Shown one piece after another: positions 30,713 to 38,852 of a stretch of DNA of 64,000 nt (its first letter is position 1; each line of letters starts with the position of its first letter). This DNA comes from Actinoplanes nipponensis (GTDB lineage: Bacteria > Actinomycetota > Actinomycetes > Mycobacteriales > Micromonosporaceae): positions 85,304-149,303 of the forward strand of contig NZ_BOMQ01000043.1 of the NCBI RefSeq assembly GCF_016862275.1, read 5' to 3'. The position numbers and the translations under genes were made by a program. The notes below the pieces were generated by a model. That model searched no databases and was not told where the DNA came from. It was given only the letters and a program-made list of their open reading frames with translations.

Positions 30713-33412
30713 ATGCGGAAACTTCTCGTATCGGCGGCGCTGGCCGCGGCTCTACTCGTGACGGGGGCGGGACAGGCGTGGGCCGCGCCGCCCGATCCGG
30801 TGCCCGGCGACGGCTGGTCCGTCGCGGACGGCCACCTGACCTGGCGGTCCGACCGGCGCATCCCGATAGGTGATGCCGCGGTCGAGTTCTACGCCGGCGA
30901 CCGCCGGCTCGGCCGGCCGCAGGCGGCGCCGGACGACCGGACGTTCCGGCTCCCGCTGGAGCACGCCGACGGCCTGCGGGACCTCCAGGTCCGTGCGGGC
31001 GGGCGGCGCCTGGACGCCACACCCCCGCCGTCGGCTCGCCGGCGGGCGGCTACGGCACCGGCGCCGCAGCCCCAGCCGCTTCCGCCGAACAAAGTGGACC
31101 CCGGCGTCAAGGGGCCGTACCGCACGGTCAGCGGCGAGTACGCGCTGGCCGGGGTGAAGCTGCCCGACTTCCCCCAACCCGTCGAGATGCGAGGGGTCGT
31201 GGTCGCCCCCCGGGGCGCGCCCGGCAAGCGCCCGATCGCCCTGTTCCTGCACGGGCGGCACTACACCTGCTTCAACGGCGCCGACGAGGACGCGGTCACC
31301 GGTGACTGGCCGTGCCGGAAGGGCACCGTGCCGGTACCCAGCCACCGCGGCTACCTGCAGGCCCAGCAGCTGCTGGCCTCGCAGGGCTACATCACCGTCT
31401 CGATCTCGGCCAACGGCGTGAACGGACAGGACCGCAACGCCGACGACGGCGGCGCCCAGGCCCGCTCCTCCCTGGTCCGGCTGCACCTCGCGCGCTGGGC
31501 CGACTGGGCCGGAGCGGGACGTGCGGGCGCCCCGGCCATCGTCCGGTCCGCGCCCCGCGCCGACCTGTCCCGGGTGCTCCTCATGGGACACTCCCGCGGC
31601 GGCGAGGGCGTCAGCCGCGCCGCCATGGACAGCCTCACCCCGCCGCCCGCCGCCCAGGACGGCTACCACGGCAAGGTGCGCTGGACCATCCGCGGCCTGC
31701 TGCTGATCGGGCCGACCATCTTCGGCCAGAACCCCGTGCCGGACGTCCCGTCGGCGACGATCCTGCCCGGCTGCGACGGCGACGTCGCCGACCTGCAGGG
31801 CCAGATCTTCGTGGACGGCACCCGCGGGGTCAGCCGGGGCCGGGCGCTGCACAGCGCGCTGTACGTCATCGGCGCGAACCACAACTTCTTCAACACCGAG
31901 TGGACGCCGGGCCAGTCGGCCGCGCCGTCCTTCGACGACTTCTCCAGCGAACAGGCCGACCCGGTGTGCTCGCCGGGCACGGCGACCCGGCTCACGGCCC
32001 GCCAGGAGCAGGCGGTGGGTGCGACGTACATCGCGGCGGCCGCGCGGCTCTTCGCCGGCGGCGACGACCGGGTCCGGCCGCTGCTCGACGGCACCGGCGT
32101 ACGGGCCCGGTCCGCCGACCCGGTCCGGGTGCTCAGCCACGCCATCGGCGCCGGGCGGACCCCGGCCGTGCTGCCCGACCGGTCCGTCAAGGTCACCGGC
32201 GGGCGCCTGTGCGAGCAGGTCACCGACGATGCGGCCCGGGCGTGCCTGACCTCCGACAGCTGGTTCAGCCCGTCGCCGCACTTCGTGCCGTTCGGCTTCC
32301 CGCGCGAGCCCGGCCGCTACGCCGTCGACATGGTCTGGTCCGGCCCCGGCAAGCCGGTCACCCTGCGCCCGGGGCGGCCCGTCAGCCTCGCCGGCGCCCG
32401 GGAGCTGGCCCTGCGGCTGGTGGTGCCGCCCAACACGACCGGCAACCGGTTCGGCGTCGCCGTCACCGACCCGGCCGGCCACCGTACCGAGCTGGGTGAG
32501 GTCAGCCTGAACGGCCTGCCCGGCACGGCGAACACCACGGCGCACTGGGGCCAGGAGGTCCGGGTGCCGCTCAAGCGGCTCCGCGGCCCGGTGGCGACGC
32601 TGCAGTTGACGCCGCGCAGCGCCGGCGGCGAGGCCTGGCTGATCGACGCGTGGGGGTGGCGGCCGGGCTCCCCGGCGGTGCGGCCCGTCTCGCTGCCCCG
32701 GGTCGACATCGGCGAGCTGAAGGTCGTCGAGGGTGACTCGGGCAGCCGCACGTACCAGGTGCCGGTCAAGGTGACCGGGCGGGGCGCGGGGCAGGTCCGC
32801 CTGTTCCTCACCGGCGAGGACTCCGTCGAGACCCGGTCCTGGCTGGCCACGATCCGCCCGGGCGCCCGGACCATCCGGGTGCCGGTCGAGGTGACCGGAG
32901 ACAAGCTCTACGGCGCCGGCGAGCAGACCGTGCTCGCCGCGAAGTCCGTCCGCGGCACGGTGATCGGCGACTACCAGGGCGGGGTGCTGGTGACCGACGA
33001 CGATCCGGCGCCGACGATCACGGTCGAGCCGGTCCGGGACCGCGTGGCCGAGGGCGGCACGCTGTCCTGGCGGATCCGGCTGTCCGCGCCCGCGGAGACC
33101 TGGATCTGGGTGGAGGGCGGCGTACGGCCGCCGGCCGGCGGGGCCGAGCTGTCCAGCACGGACGTCGACCCGGTCTGGTTCACCGAGCAGACCGGCGAGG
33201 AGCCGCTGCCGTCGCGGCCGCTGTCGGAGACCGCCCTGGCGCCCTGGACCGGGGTGCAGCCCGGGGACGTGACCGGGGAGCTGACCATCCCGACGGTGGT
33301 GGACTCGGTGGACGAGCCGGACGAACTGGTGCGCCTCGAGCTGGCGGTGGCCGGCTGGGGCGACGAGGACCCGCCCGAGCTGGGCCCGGTGACCGGAACC
33401 GTCACCGACTGA
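30713..33412 (+). CDS. large secreted alpha/beta-hydrolase-like protein with C-terminal Calx-beta-like region
   Basis: An 899-residue protein with a Sec signal peptide (MRKLLVSAALAAALLV...AWAAP). An alpha/beta-hydrolase region begins near residue 160 (IALFLHGRHYTC) and has the nucleophile elbow GHSRGG with Ser294. GANHNFF around residue 386 may hold the catalytic His. After about residue 510 come beta-sandwich segments, and the last 250 residues (VVEGDSGSRTYQVPVKVTG, VTDDDPAPTITVEP, VAEGGTLSWRIRL) look like two Calx-beta-type repeats. It is probably an extracellular esterase or peptidase. The substrate is unknown. The preceding 40 bases are unusually A/T-rich, a likely promoter. Confidence 0.8.
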   Translation: MRKLLVSAALAAALLVTGAGQAWAAPPDPVPGDGWSVADGHLTWRSDRRIPIGDAAVEFYAGDRRLGRPQAAPDDRTFRLPLEHADGLRDLQVRAGGRRLDATPPPSARRRAATAPAPQPQPLPPNKVDPGVKGPYRTVSGEYALAGVKLPDFPQPVEMRGVVVAPRGAPGKRPIALFLHGRHYTCFNGADEDAVTGDWPCRKGTVPVPSHRGYLQAQQLLASQGYITVSISANGVNGQDRNADDGGAQARSSLVRLHLARWADWAGAGRAGAPAIVRSAPRADLSRVLLMGHSRGGEGVSRAAMDSLTPPPAAQDGYHGKVRWTIRGLLLIGPTIFGQNPVPDVPSATILPGCDGDVADLQGQIFVDGTRGVSRGRALHSALYVIGANHNFFNTEWTPGQSAAPSFDDFSSEQADPVCSPGTATRLTARQEQAVGATYIAAAARLFAGGDDRVRPLLDGTGVRARSADPVRVLSHAIGAGRTPAVLPDRSVKVTGGRLCEQVTDDAARACLTSDSWFSPSPHFVPFGFPREPGRYAVDMVWSGPGKPVTLRPGRPVSLAGARELALRLVVPPNTTGNRFGVAVTDPAGHRTELGEVSLNGLPGTANTTAHWGQEVRVPLKRLRGPVATLQLTPRSAGGEAWLIDAWGWRPGSPAVRPVSLPRVDIGELKVVEGDSGSRTYQVPVKVTGRGAGQVRLFLTGEDSVETRSWLATIRPGARTIRVPVEVTGDKLYGAGEQTVLAAKSVRGTVIGDYQGGVLVTDDDPAPTITVEPVRDRVAEGGTLSWRIRLSAPAETWIWVEGGVRPPAGGAELSSTDVDPVWFTEQTGEEPLPSRPLSETALAPWTGVQPGDVTGELTIPTVVDSVDEPDELVRLELAVAGWGDEDPPELGPVTGTVTD

Positions 33413-33422
33413 CCGGGACGGA

Positions 33423-33465
33423 CGCCTTCCGCCGCCTCCCGGTGACCCGGGGGTGGCGGAAGGCG
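33423..33465. terminator. bidirectional terminator hairpin
   Basis: CGCCTTCCGCC and its exact complement GGCGGAAGGCG enclose a 21-base loop that can itself pair (CCCGG...CCGGG). It lies between the convergent hydrolase and kinase-like genes. Confidence 0.6.
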
Positions 33466-33479
33466 CCGCCGGCACTCCG

Positions 33480-34001
33480 TCAGCTCGTCCAGAGGGCGGC
33501 TCGCACCTCGTCGCCGAGGGCACGGATGTCGACCGTGCGGCTGGTGTCGACCCGGATCACCGGGCCGAGCGCGAGCGGTTCGGCGGCGTCGGCCCAGCTG
33601 CCCCACTGCGCGGCCAGCTTCTCGGCGTCGGCGTGCACCGAGTGCCGCTTGCGTGCGAGGTAGCGGCTCCGGGCCAGTTCCGCGGGCACGTCGCACCAGA
33701 CCTCGGCCGTCGCGCCGGCCCCGGACCGGGCCACGCCGGCGCGGGCCGCCTCCAGGTCGCGGGGCCGGAACCACCACGCGTCCACCACCACCATGCCGCT
33801 CACCTCGGCGGCCAGGGCCCACATGGTCTCCCTCGCCACCGCGCCGAGCCGCGGCACCTCGGTCACCACGGCGTCGGCCAGCGCCTCCCTGATCCGGTCC
33901 GGGCCGAGGCAGGCCGCGCCGAGCGCGGCGGCGAGCCGGGGCGCCAGGCTGCTCTTGCCCGATCCCGGCAGACCGTTCACCATCACCACGTCACGCGCCA
34001 T
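33480..34001 (-). CDS. P-loop kinase-like protein (AAA/zeta-toxin-like nucleotide kinase fold)
   Basis: A 173-residue P-loop protein with Walker A NGLPGSGKSS, an Asp in VVVDAWWF (Walker B position), CLGPDRIREAL and the lid-like ARSRYLARKRHSVH. This is the pattern of small-molecule or nucleotide kinases and of zeta-like kinases. It starts at ATG 34001. It is divergent from the MerR/clamp fusion gene with 75 bases between. The substrate is not predictable. No antitoxin partner is evident. Confidence 0.78.
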   Translation of the reverse strand: MARDVVMVNGLPGSGKSSLAPRLAAALGAACLGPDRIREALADAVVTEVPRLGAVARETMWALAAEVSGMVVVDAWWFRPRDLEAARAGVARSGAGATAEVWCDVPAELARSRYLARKRHSVHADAEKLAAQWGSWADAAEPLALGPVIRVDTSRTVDIRALGDEVRAALWTS

Positions 34002-34023
34002 GCCAGCACGATCGCACAGGCGC

Positions 34024-34054
34024 TTGACCCTCGAGCAGGTCGAGGCGGCAGGGT
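34024..34054 (+). promoter_or_regulatory. MerR-type promoter and operator
   Basis: TTGACC (34024-34029) and CAGGGT (34049-34054) are separated by 19 bases, the stretched spacing characteristic of MerR-controlled promoters. An inverted repeat CCTCGA-GCAGG-TCGAGG (34029-34045) lies in the spacer. It precedes the MerR/clamp fusion gene, so autoregulation is likely. Confidence 0.65.
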
Positions 34055-34076
34055 TCCGGAGGTGGAGAGCGACGAC

Positions 34077-35135
34077 ATGGCCGGCCCGGGACGGCACAGC
34101 ATCGGGGAGATCGCCCGGGCCAGCGGCCTGAGCGTCAGCGCGCTGCGGTTCTACGACGGGGCCGGCGTGCTGGTCCCGGCCGAGGTCGACGCCGCGACCG
34201 GCTACCGCCGCTACAGCGACGACCAGCTCCGGGCGGCCCGCCTGGTCGCGGGCCTGCGCCGGGTCGGCATGCCGGTCGCCGGGATCACCCGGGCGGTCGC
34301 CGAGCTGGCCGACCCCCCGGCGGTACGCCGGCTGCTCGACGAGCACCTCCGCCGGCTGGAGGACGGGCTGGCCGACGCCCGTCGTGAGCTCTCCCGCGTC
34401 CACGCCCTGCTCGACCTGGAGGAGACCGTCATGACCAGTGTCACCCTGTCCGCCGCCGCCCTGGCCGCCGCGCTCGCCGCGGTCCGCTTCGCCGCCTGCG
34501 CCGACCCGGAGTTGCCGATGCTCGGTGGCGTCCTGTTCGAGACCGAGGCGGCCGGGCTGACCGTGGTGGCGACGGACCGCTACCGGCTGGCCGTCGCCGA
34601 GGCCGCCGCCGCCGTCTCCGGACCGCCGGCCCGGCTCGTCGTTCCGCTGCCCTTCGTCGACGAGCTGCGCACGCTGCTCGACGGGGACGGCCCGGCGGTG
34701 CTCACCCTGGCCCCCGGGACGCTGGCCGCCGAGGCCGGCGGCCGGCGCATCGAGGCCGCGCCGCTCCCGGTCGACTTCCCTGACCACCGCCGGCTGATCG
34801 ACCTGGGCGCGACCGGCTCCCGCCGGGTGACGGTCGACGTGGCGGCGCTGCGGTCGGCGGTCGACGCGGCGCCCGCCGTCTCCCGCGAGCACAACGGGCG
34901 GCCCTTCGACCTGACGCTGCTGGCGCTGGACCGGGCCGGCGCGCTGCGGGTGGCCGCCGAGGCCGACTGGGCGGCCGACGAGCAGGCGCACGTCGCGGTC
35001 AACCGCGAGTTCCTGCTCGAGGCGCTGGACGCGGGCGGCGCGGGCCAGCTCGTGCTCGAGCTGGACGGCCCGATCAAACCCCTGGCGGTCCACGGCGCCG
35101 GCTCCTACTCCGTCCTCATGCCGGTACGCCGCTGA
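34077..35135 (+). CDS. MerR family regulator fused to DNA polymerase III beta-clamp-like domains
   Basis: A 352-residue protein. Residues 1-70 are a MerR winged helix (SIGEIARASGLSVSALRFYD, ATGYRRYSDDQ), followed by a coiled helix to about 115. Residues about 120-352 resemble domains II and III of the sliding clamp: VVATDRYRLAVAE, FPDHRRLIDL, then VNREFLLEALDA, LELDGPIKPLAVH and the clamp-like C-terminus SYSVLMPVRR. The clamp part may act as a dimerisation or sensing module. ATG 34077 is 7 bases after GGAGAG. An in-frame GTG 34062 is possible. It lies under a typical 19-bp-spacer MerR promoter. Confidence 0.82.
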   Translation: MAGPGRHSIGEIARASGLSVSALRFYDGAGVLVPAEVDAATGYRRYSDDQLRAARLVAGLRRVGMPVAGITRAVAELADPPAVRRLLDEHLRRLEDGLADARRELSRVHALLDLEETVMTSVTLSAAALAAALAAVRFAACADPELPMLGGVLFETEAAGLTVVATDRYRLAVAEAAAAVSGPPARLVVPLPFVDELRTLLDGDGPAVLTLAPGTLAAEAGGRRIEAAPLPVDFPDHRRLIDLGATGSRRVTVDVAALRSAVDAAPAVSREHNGRPFDLTLLALDRAGALRVAAEADWAADEQAHVAVNREFLLEALDAGGAGQLVLELDGPIKPLAVHGAGSYSVLMPVRR

Positions 35136-35175
35136 CCGCCTGACGCCGCGGGCGGGAACACGACACACTGACGCG

Positions 35176-36240
35176 GTGGATGACGACATCAGCGCCCGGC
35201 GGGCCGCGTGCACCGACTCCCTGCTCGGCAACGGCCTGGTCCGGCCGGCGGAGCTGCTCGCCTCGATCGATCCCGACGTGCTCCCCGACCTGTACGGCGA
35301 GGGCGGCGTGGTCGCGGAGCTGGAGGAGCACGTCGCCGCCCTCCTCGGCAAGCCGGCCGCCGTGTTCCTGCCCAGCGGCACGATGGCGCAGGCCGCGACG
35401 CTGCGCGTGCACGCCGATCAGCGCACCGGCCGCACGATCGTGTGGCACCCGTACTCGCACCTCGACCGGCACGAGGGGCAGGGCTACGCCCGGCTGCACC
35501 AGCTCGTCGGGCGCCCGGTCGGCGAGCTGGAACGGCTGCTCGGCCTCGACGACCTGGCCGGAGTGGCCGAGCCGGTGGCGGCGCTGCTGCTGGAGCTGCC
35601 GCAGCGCGACCTCGGCGGGGCGCTGCCGCCGTGGGACGACCTGGTCGCGCAGACCGGGTGGGCCCGGGACCGCGGCGCGGCCGTGCACCTCGACGGGGCC
35701 CGGCTGTGGGAGGCCGCCGCCGGTTACGAGCGGTCCCCCGCCGAGGTCGCCGCGCTCTTCGACACCGTGTACGTCTCCTTCTACAAGGGCGTCGGGGCGC
35801 TGCCGGGGTGCTGCGTGGCCGGGCCGGCCGCGGAGGTCGCCCAGCTCCGCGAGTGGCGGGGGCGGCTGGGCGGGACGTTGTTCGCGCTGTGGCCGGGCGC
35901 GGCGTCCGCGCTGGCGCTGCTCGGCCCTGCGCTGGCCGAGATGCCGGCCCGGCTGGCGCACGCCCGGGCGATCGCCGCGGCGCTGGCCGGGGTGCCGGAG
36001 GTACGGGTGGTGCCCGATCCGCCGCAGACGCCGATGATGCATCTGCTGTTCGCCACGACGGCGGAGCGCTTCCGGGCCAACGCGAAGCGGATCTCCGAGG
36101 AGACCGGGCTGTGGGTATGGCCGTACGCCTTCGCCACCGGGGACCCGGAGGTGGTGCGGTGCGAGCTGTCGGTCGGCCGGGCGACCCTGCGGCAGGCGCC
36201 GGAGACGGTCCGGGAGATCCTGGCCGGCCTCTGCGCCTGA
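35176..36240 (+). CDS. threonine-aldolase-like PLP enzyme (beta-eliminating lyase family)
   Basis: A 354-residue fold-type I PLP protein. YGEGGVVAELEEHVAALLGK, FLPSGTMAQA, HLDGARLWEA (Asp binding the cofactor N) and SFYKGVGALPG with the Schiff-base lysine follow the low-specificity L-threonine aldolase family, which splits threonine to glycine and acetaldehyde. A CACACT box 6 bases before GTG 35176 suggests a leaderless start. It is close to but separate from the ergothioneine genes and lacks the class V aminotransferase features of EgtE. Confidence 0.85.
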   Translation: MDDDISARRAACTDSLLGNGLVRPAELLASIDPDVLPDLYGEGGVVAELEEHVAALLGKPAAVFLPSGTMAQAATLRVHADQRTGRTIVWHPYSHLDRHEGQGYARLHQLVGRPVGELERLLGLDDLAGVAEPVAALLLELPQRDLGGALPPWDDLVAQTGWARDRGAAVHLDGARLWEAAAGYERSPAEVAALFDTVYVSFYKGVGALPGCCVAGPAAEVAQLREWRGRLGGTLFALWPGAASALALLGPALAEMPARLAHARAIAAALAGVPEVRVVPDPPQTPMMHLLFATTAERFRANAKRISEETGLWVWPYAFATGDPEVVRCELSVGRATLRQAPETVREILAGLCA

Positions 36241-36291
36241 GCGGGCCGGCCGGGCATTTCGGCGTCCCCTGGCGGAACCGGGTGGAAATCG

Positions 36292-36297
36292 TAGAGT
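36292..36297 (+). promoter_or_regulatory. -10 box of leaderless aldo/keto reductase promoter
   Basis: TAGAGT followed by exactly 7 bases and GTG 36305. This decides between the GTG at 36296, which lies within the box, and that at 36305. Confidence 0.5.
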
Positions 36298-36304
36298 GAG
36301 GGTC

Positions 36305-37159
36305 GTGACTGATGACACCTTTCCGCTCGGTGACCGTTCGGTGCGACGGATCGGCTTCGGCGCCATGCAGCTCGCCGGGCCCGGCGCCTTCGGGCCGCCG
36401 CGCGACCGCGACGCCGCCGCCGACGTCCTGCGCAAGGCGGTCGAGCTGGGCGTCAACCACATCGACACCGCCCAGTACTACGGGCCGGACGTGGTCAACG
36501 AGCTGATCCGGGCGGCGCTGGCGCCGTACCCGGAGGATCTCGTCCTGGTCAGCAAGGTCGGTGCGGCCCGGGACGGCACCGGGCGCTGGCTGCCCGCGCT
36601 GGAGCCCGAGCAGTTGCGCGCCGGCGTGCAGGCCAACCTGCGTTCGCTCGGGGTGGACCGGCTCGACGCGGTCAACCTGCGGCTGATGGACGGTGGCCAG
36701 GCCTTCGACGAGCAGCTCGACGCGATGATCGCCCTGCGCGACGAGGGCCTGATCGCCGGCATCGGGCTCAGCAACGTCTCGCGCGAGCAGCTCGTGCACG
36801 CGGTGCAGCGCACCGAGATCGTGTGCGTGCAGAACGCGCTGAACCTGCTGGCCCGCGAGTCGCTGCCGCTGCTGCGGGAGTGCCAGGAGCTGGGCATCGC
36901 CTTCGTCCCGTTCTTCCCGCTGGGCTCGGCCTTCGGCGGGGTCAACCGGCTGCTCACCCACCCCGACCTGATCGCCGTCGCGGAGCGGCTGGAGGCCCAG
37001 CCGTCCCAGGTGGCGCTCGCCTGGCTGCTCGAGCTGGGCCCGCACGTGCTGCTCATCCCGGGCACGTCGTCGCTGGGCCACCTGATCGACAACGTGACGA
37101 CGCGCCGGGTCCGCCTGGACGACGACGCCCGCAAGATCCTCGACTCGATCGGCGAGTGA
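36305..37159 (+). CDS. aldo/keto reductase family protein
   Basis: A 284-residue TIM-barrel oxidoreductase: RRIGFGAMQLAG start, NHIDTAQYYGPD with the catalytic Tyr, LVSKVG with the Lys, IGLSNVS, and an NADPH-binding C-terminus (HVLLIPGTSSLGHL). The usual catalytic histidine position reads VNLRLMD, so the His is replaced by Arg or shifted, which could alter activity. The start is set by the leaderless promoter box. The substrate is unknown. Confidence 0.87.
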   Translation: MTDDTFPLGDRSVRRIGFGAMQLAGPGAFGPPRDRDAAADVLRKAVELGVNHIDTAQYYGPDVVNELIRAALAPYPEDLVLVSKVGAARDGTGRWLPALEPEQLRAGVQANLRSLGVDRLDAVNLRLMDGGQAFDEQLDAMIALRDEGLIAGIGLSNVSREQLVHAVQRTEIVCVQNALNLLARESLPLLRECQELGIAFVPFFPLGSAFGGVNRLLTHPDLIAVAERLEAQPSQVALAWLLELGPHVLLIPGTSSLGHLIDNVTTRRVRLDDDARKILDSIGE

Positions 37160-37183
37160 CCGGCCGCAACCTGTCGGAGATTG

Positions 37184-37213
37184 TTGACATGTCGGGGATC
37201 TCCGACGCATTAT
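37184..37213 (+). promoter_or_regulatory. promoter and ArsR operator
   Basis: TTGACA (37184-37189) and CATTAT (37208-37213) are 18 bases apart. Between them lies a near-perfect 16-base palindrome GTCGGGGATCTCCGAC (37191-37206). The transcription start would fall at or next to ATG 37220, so the message is leaderless. The palindrome is well placed for repression by the ArsR protein encoded downstream. Confidence 0.6.
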
Positions 37214-37219
37214 GGCGGC

Positions 37220-37537
37220 ATGCCCGACGGTGACGTCTTCGCGGCGCTGGCCAACCCGGTCCGGCGCGGACTGCTGGTTGCCCTGCGCGACGGCCCCCGG
37301 GCCGCCGGCGAGCTCGCCGGGCACTTCGCGCTCAGCCGGCCCGCCGTTTCCGAACATCTGGCCGTCCTGCGCCACGCCGGGCTGGTCCGCGAGGAGCCGC
37401 GCGGCCGGCACCGCTACTACCACCTGGCCGCCGAGCCGCTGGCCGGCGTGCAGGAATGGCTGCACCCGTTCGAGCGCTACTGGCGGGACCGCCTGGCCGC
37501 GCTGCGGGACCTTGTCGAGGAGGAAGACGACCGATGA
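37220..37537 (+). CDS. ArsR family transcriptional repressor
   Basis: A 105-residue winged-helix protein (VFAALANPVRRGLLVAL, ALSRPAVSEHLAVLRHAGLV, RGRHRYYHL). It has no cysteine metal-sensing motif, so it belongs to the non-metal group that pairs with SRPBCC/AHSA1 proteins. It overlaps the SRPBCC gene by ATGA and carries an operator-like palindrome in its own promoter. Confidence 0.92.
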   Translation: MPDGDVFAALANPVRRGLLVALRDGPRAAGELAGHFALSRPAVSEHLAVLRHAGLVREEPRGRHRYYHLAAEPLAGVQEWLHPFERYWRDRLAALRDLVEEEDDR

Positions 37538-37923
37538 GCGACACCAAGGACATCGAGCTGGAGCAGTTCATCGCCCGGGCGCCCGCCGCCGTCTGGCGCG
37601 CCCTGACCGAGCCGGAGCTGCTCGCCCGCTGGTGGGCCGCGGGCGACATCAAGCCGATCGTGGGCCACCGCTTCACCCTCGACATGGGCAGCTGGGGGCG
37701 GCAGCCGTGCGAGGTGCTCGAGGTCGACCCCGGGCGCCTGCTGAGCTACACGTTCGCCGAGGGTTCCCTCGACACCACCATCACCTGGCGGCTCGAGCCG
37801 GAGGGCGCGGGGACCCGATTGTTCCTCCGGCACGCCGGCTTCGCGCCGGACAGCCCCGCCCTGAAGGGCATGGGGGGCGGCTGGCCGAGCCTGCTGGGCC
37901 GGATCGAAGCCGTCGCGGCCTGA
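37534..37923 (+). CDS. SRPBCC (AHSA1-like) domain protein
   Basis: A 129-residue START-like fold: IARAPAAVWRALTEPELLARWW, VLEVDPGRLLSYTF, TRLFLRHAGF. It probably binds a hydrophobic small molecule. It is coupled to the ArsR gene, and together they form the common regulator-effector pair that responds to a still unknown ligand. Confidence 0.88.
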   Translation: MSDTKDIELEQFIARAPAAVWRALTEPELLARWWAAGDIKPIVGHRFTLDMGSWGRQPCEVLEVDPGRLLSYTFAEGSLDTTITWRLEPEGAGTRLFLRHAGFAPDSPALKGMGGGWPSLLGRIEAVAA

Positions 37924-38039
37924 GGGCCGTCCGGCGGTGGGGCCGGCGCGGAGCAGGCCGCGCGAGCCGAGCCAGTCCGGCATCATGTCCGGATCGTAGG
38001 CCGGGAGGAACCCGCTCGCGCCGGGCGGAGCCGCCCGGT

Positions 38040-38045
38040 TACCGT
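38040..38045 (+). promoter_or_regulatory. -10 box for the methyltransferase gene at 38051
   Basis: TACCGT ends 5 bases before ATG 38051, with no ribosome binding site visible. Confidence 0.35.
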
Positions 38046-38050
38046 CGGGC

Positions 38051-38791
38051 ATGCGCTCTGCACCGGAGTACGACCAGCTCGTCGGCGAGGCCTCGGGCGT
38101 GCCGATCACCGGGTGGGAGTTCGCCTGGCTCGACGGCCGCGCGGTCGGCTCGGACCCGTCCTGGTCGTACCCGGCGCTGGCCCGGCCGCTGCTGCGGGCC
38201 GCGGAGAGCCTGCTCGATCTCGACACCGGCGGCGGTGAGCTGCTCGTGGAGCTGGCGCCACTGCCCGCGCACACCGTGGCGGTGGAGGGCTGGGCGCCGA
38301 ACGTGCCGGTCGCGCGGGACCGGCTGACGCCGTTCGGGGTGTCGGTGGTCACCGAGCTGCCGGGCGGGGAGAACGAGTTCGACGTGGTGCTGAGCCGGCA
38401 CGGCCGGTTGCCCGCCGCGGACATCGCGCGCCTGCTCAAGCCGGGCGGCACCCTGCTGAGCCAGCAGGTCGGCAGCGACGACCTCCGGGACCTCAACGCC
38501 GAGCTGGGCGCGCCGCCGCCGTACGCGGCGAACTGGACGGCGACCGAGGCGGTGGCCGCGCTGGAGGCCGCGGGGCTGACCGTGACCGACGTGCGGGAGG
38601 AGCGGCCGCCGCTGACCTTCCACGACATCGGGGCACTGGTCTACCAGCTGCGCGCGGTGCCCTGGCAGATCCGGGACTTCACCCCGCAGCGGTACGAGCG
38701 GGCGCTGCGCCGGATCGACGCGATGATCCGCACCCACGGCCAGTACACGGCCACCGCCCACCGGTTCCTCGTGCGGGCCTCCCGGCCATAG
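38051..38791 (+). CDS. class I SAM-dependent methyltransferase-like protein
   Basis: A 246-residue protein. LLDLDTGGGELLVELA resembles motif I, NEFDVVLSRHG motif II and RLLKPGGTLLSQQVG the post-motif strand of class I methyltransferases. The acceptor is unknown. It precedes the ergothioneine operon by 61 bases but has its own apparent promoter, so functional linkage is uncertain. Confidence 0.82.
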   Translation: MRSAPEYDQLVGEASGVPITGWEFAWLDGRAVGSDPSWSYPALARPLLRAAESLLDLDTGGGELLVELAPLPAHTVAVEGWAPNVPVARDRLTPFGVSVVTELPGGENEFDVVLSRHGRLPAADIARLLKPGGTLLSQQVGSDDLRDLNAELGAPPPYAANWTATEAVAALEAAGLTVTDVREERPPLTFHDIGALVYQLRAVPWQIRDFTPQRYERALRRIDAMIRTHGQYTATAHRFLVRASRP

Positions 38792-38852
38792 ATGGCGGAG
38801 ACGGTTCTTTGTCGGTAAGGTCCGACGCGGACTGACTACTCGGGGGAGGGGC

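Noticed and set aside
33480..35135. Kinase-like gene plus MerR fusion considered as a zeta-type toxin-antitoxin pair
   Set aside because: They are divergent with separate promoters, and the MerR fusion shows no antitoxin feature.
35176..36240. PLP enzyme considered as the missing EgtE
   Set aside because: Motifs fit threonine aldolase, not the class V aminotransferase fold of EgtE, and it is separated from egtA by five genes.
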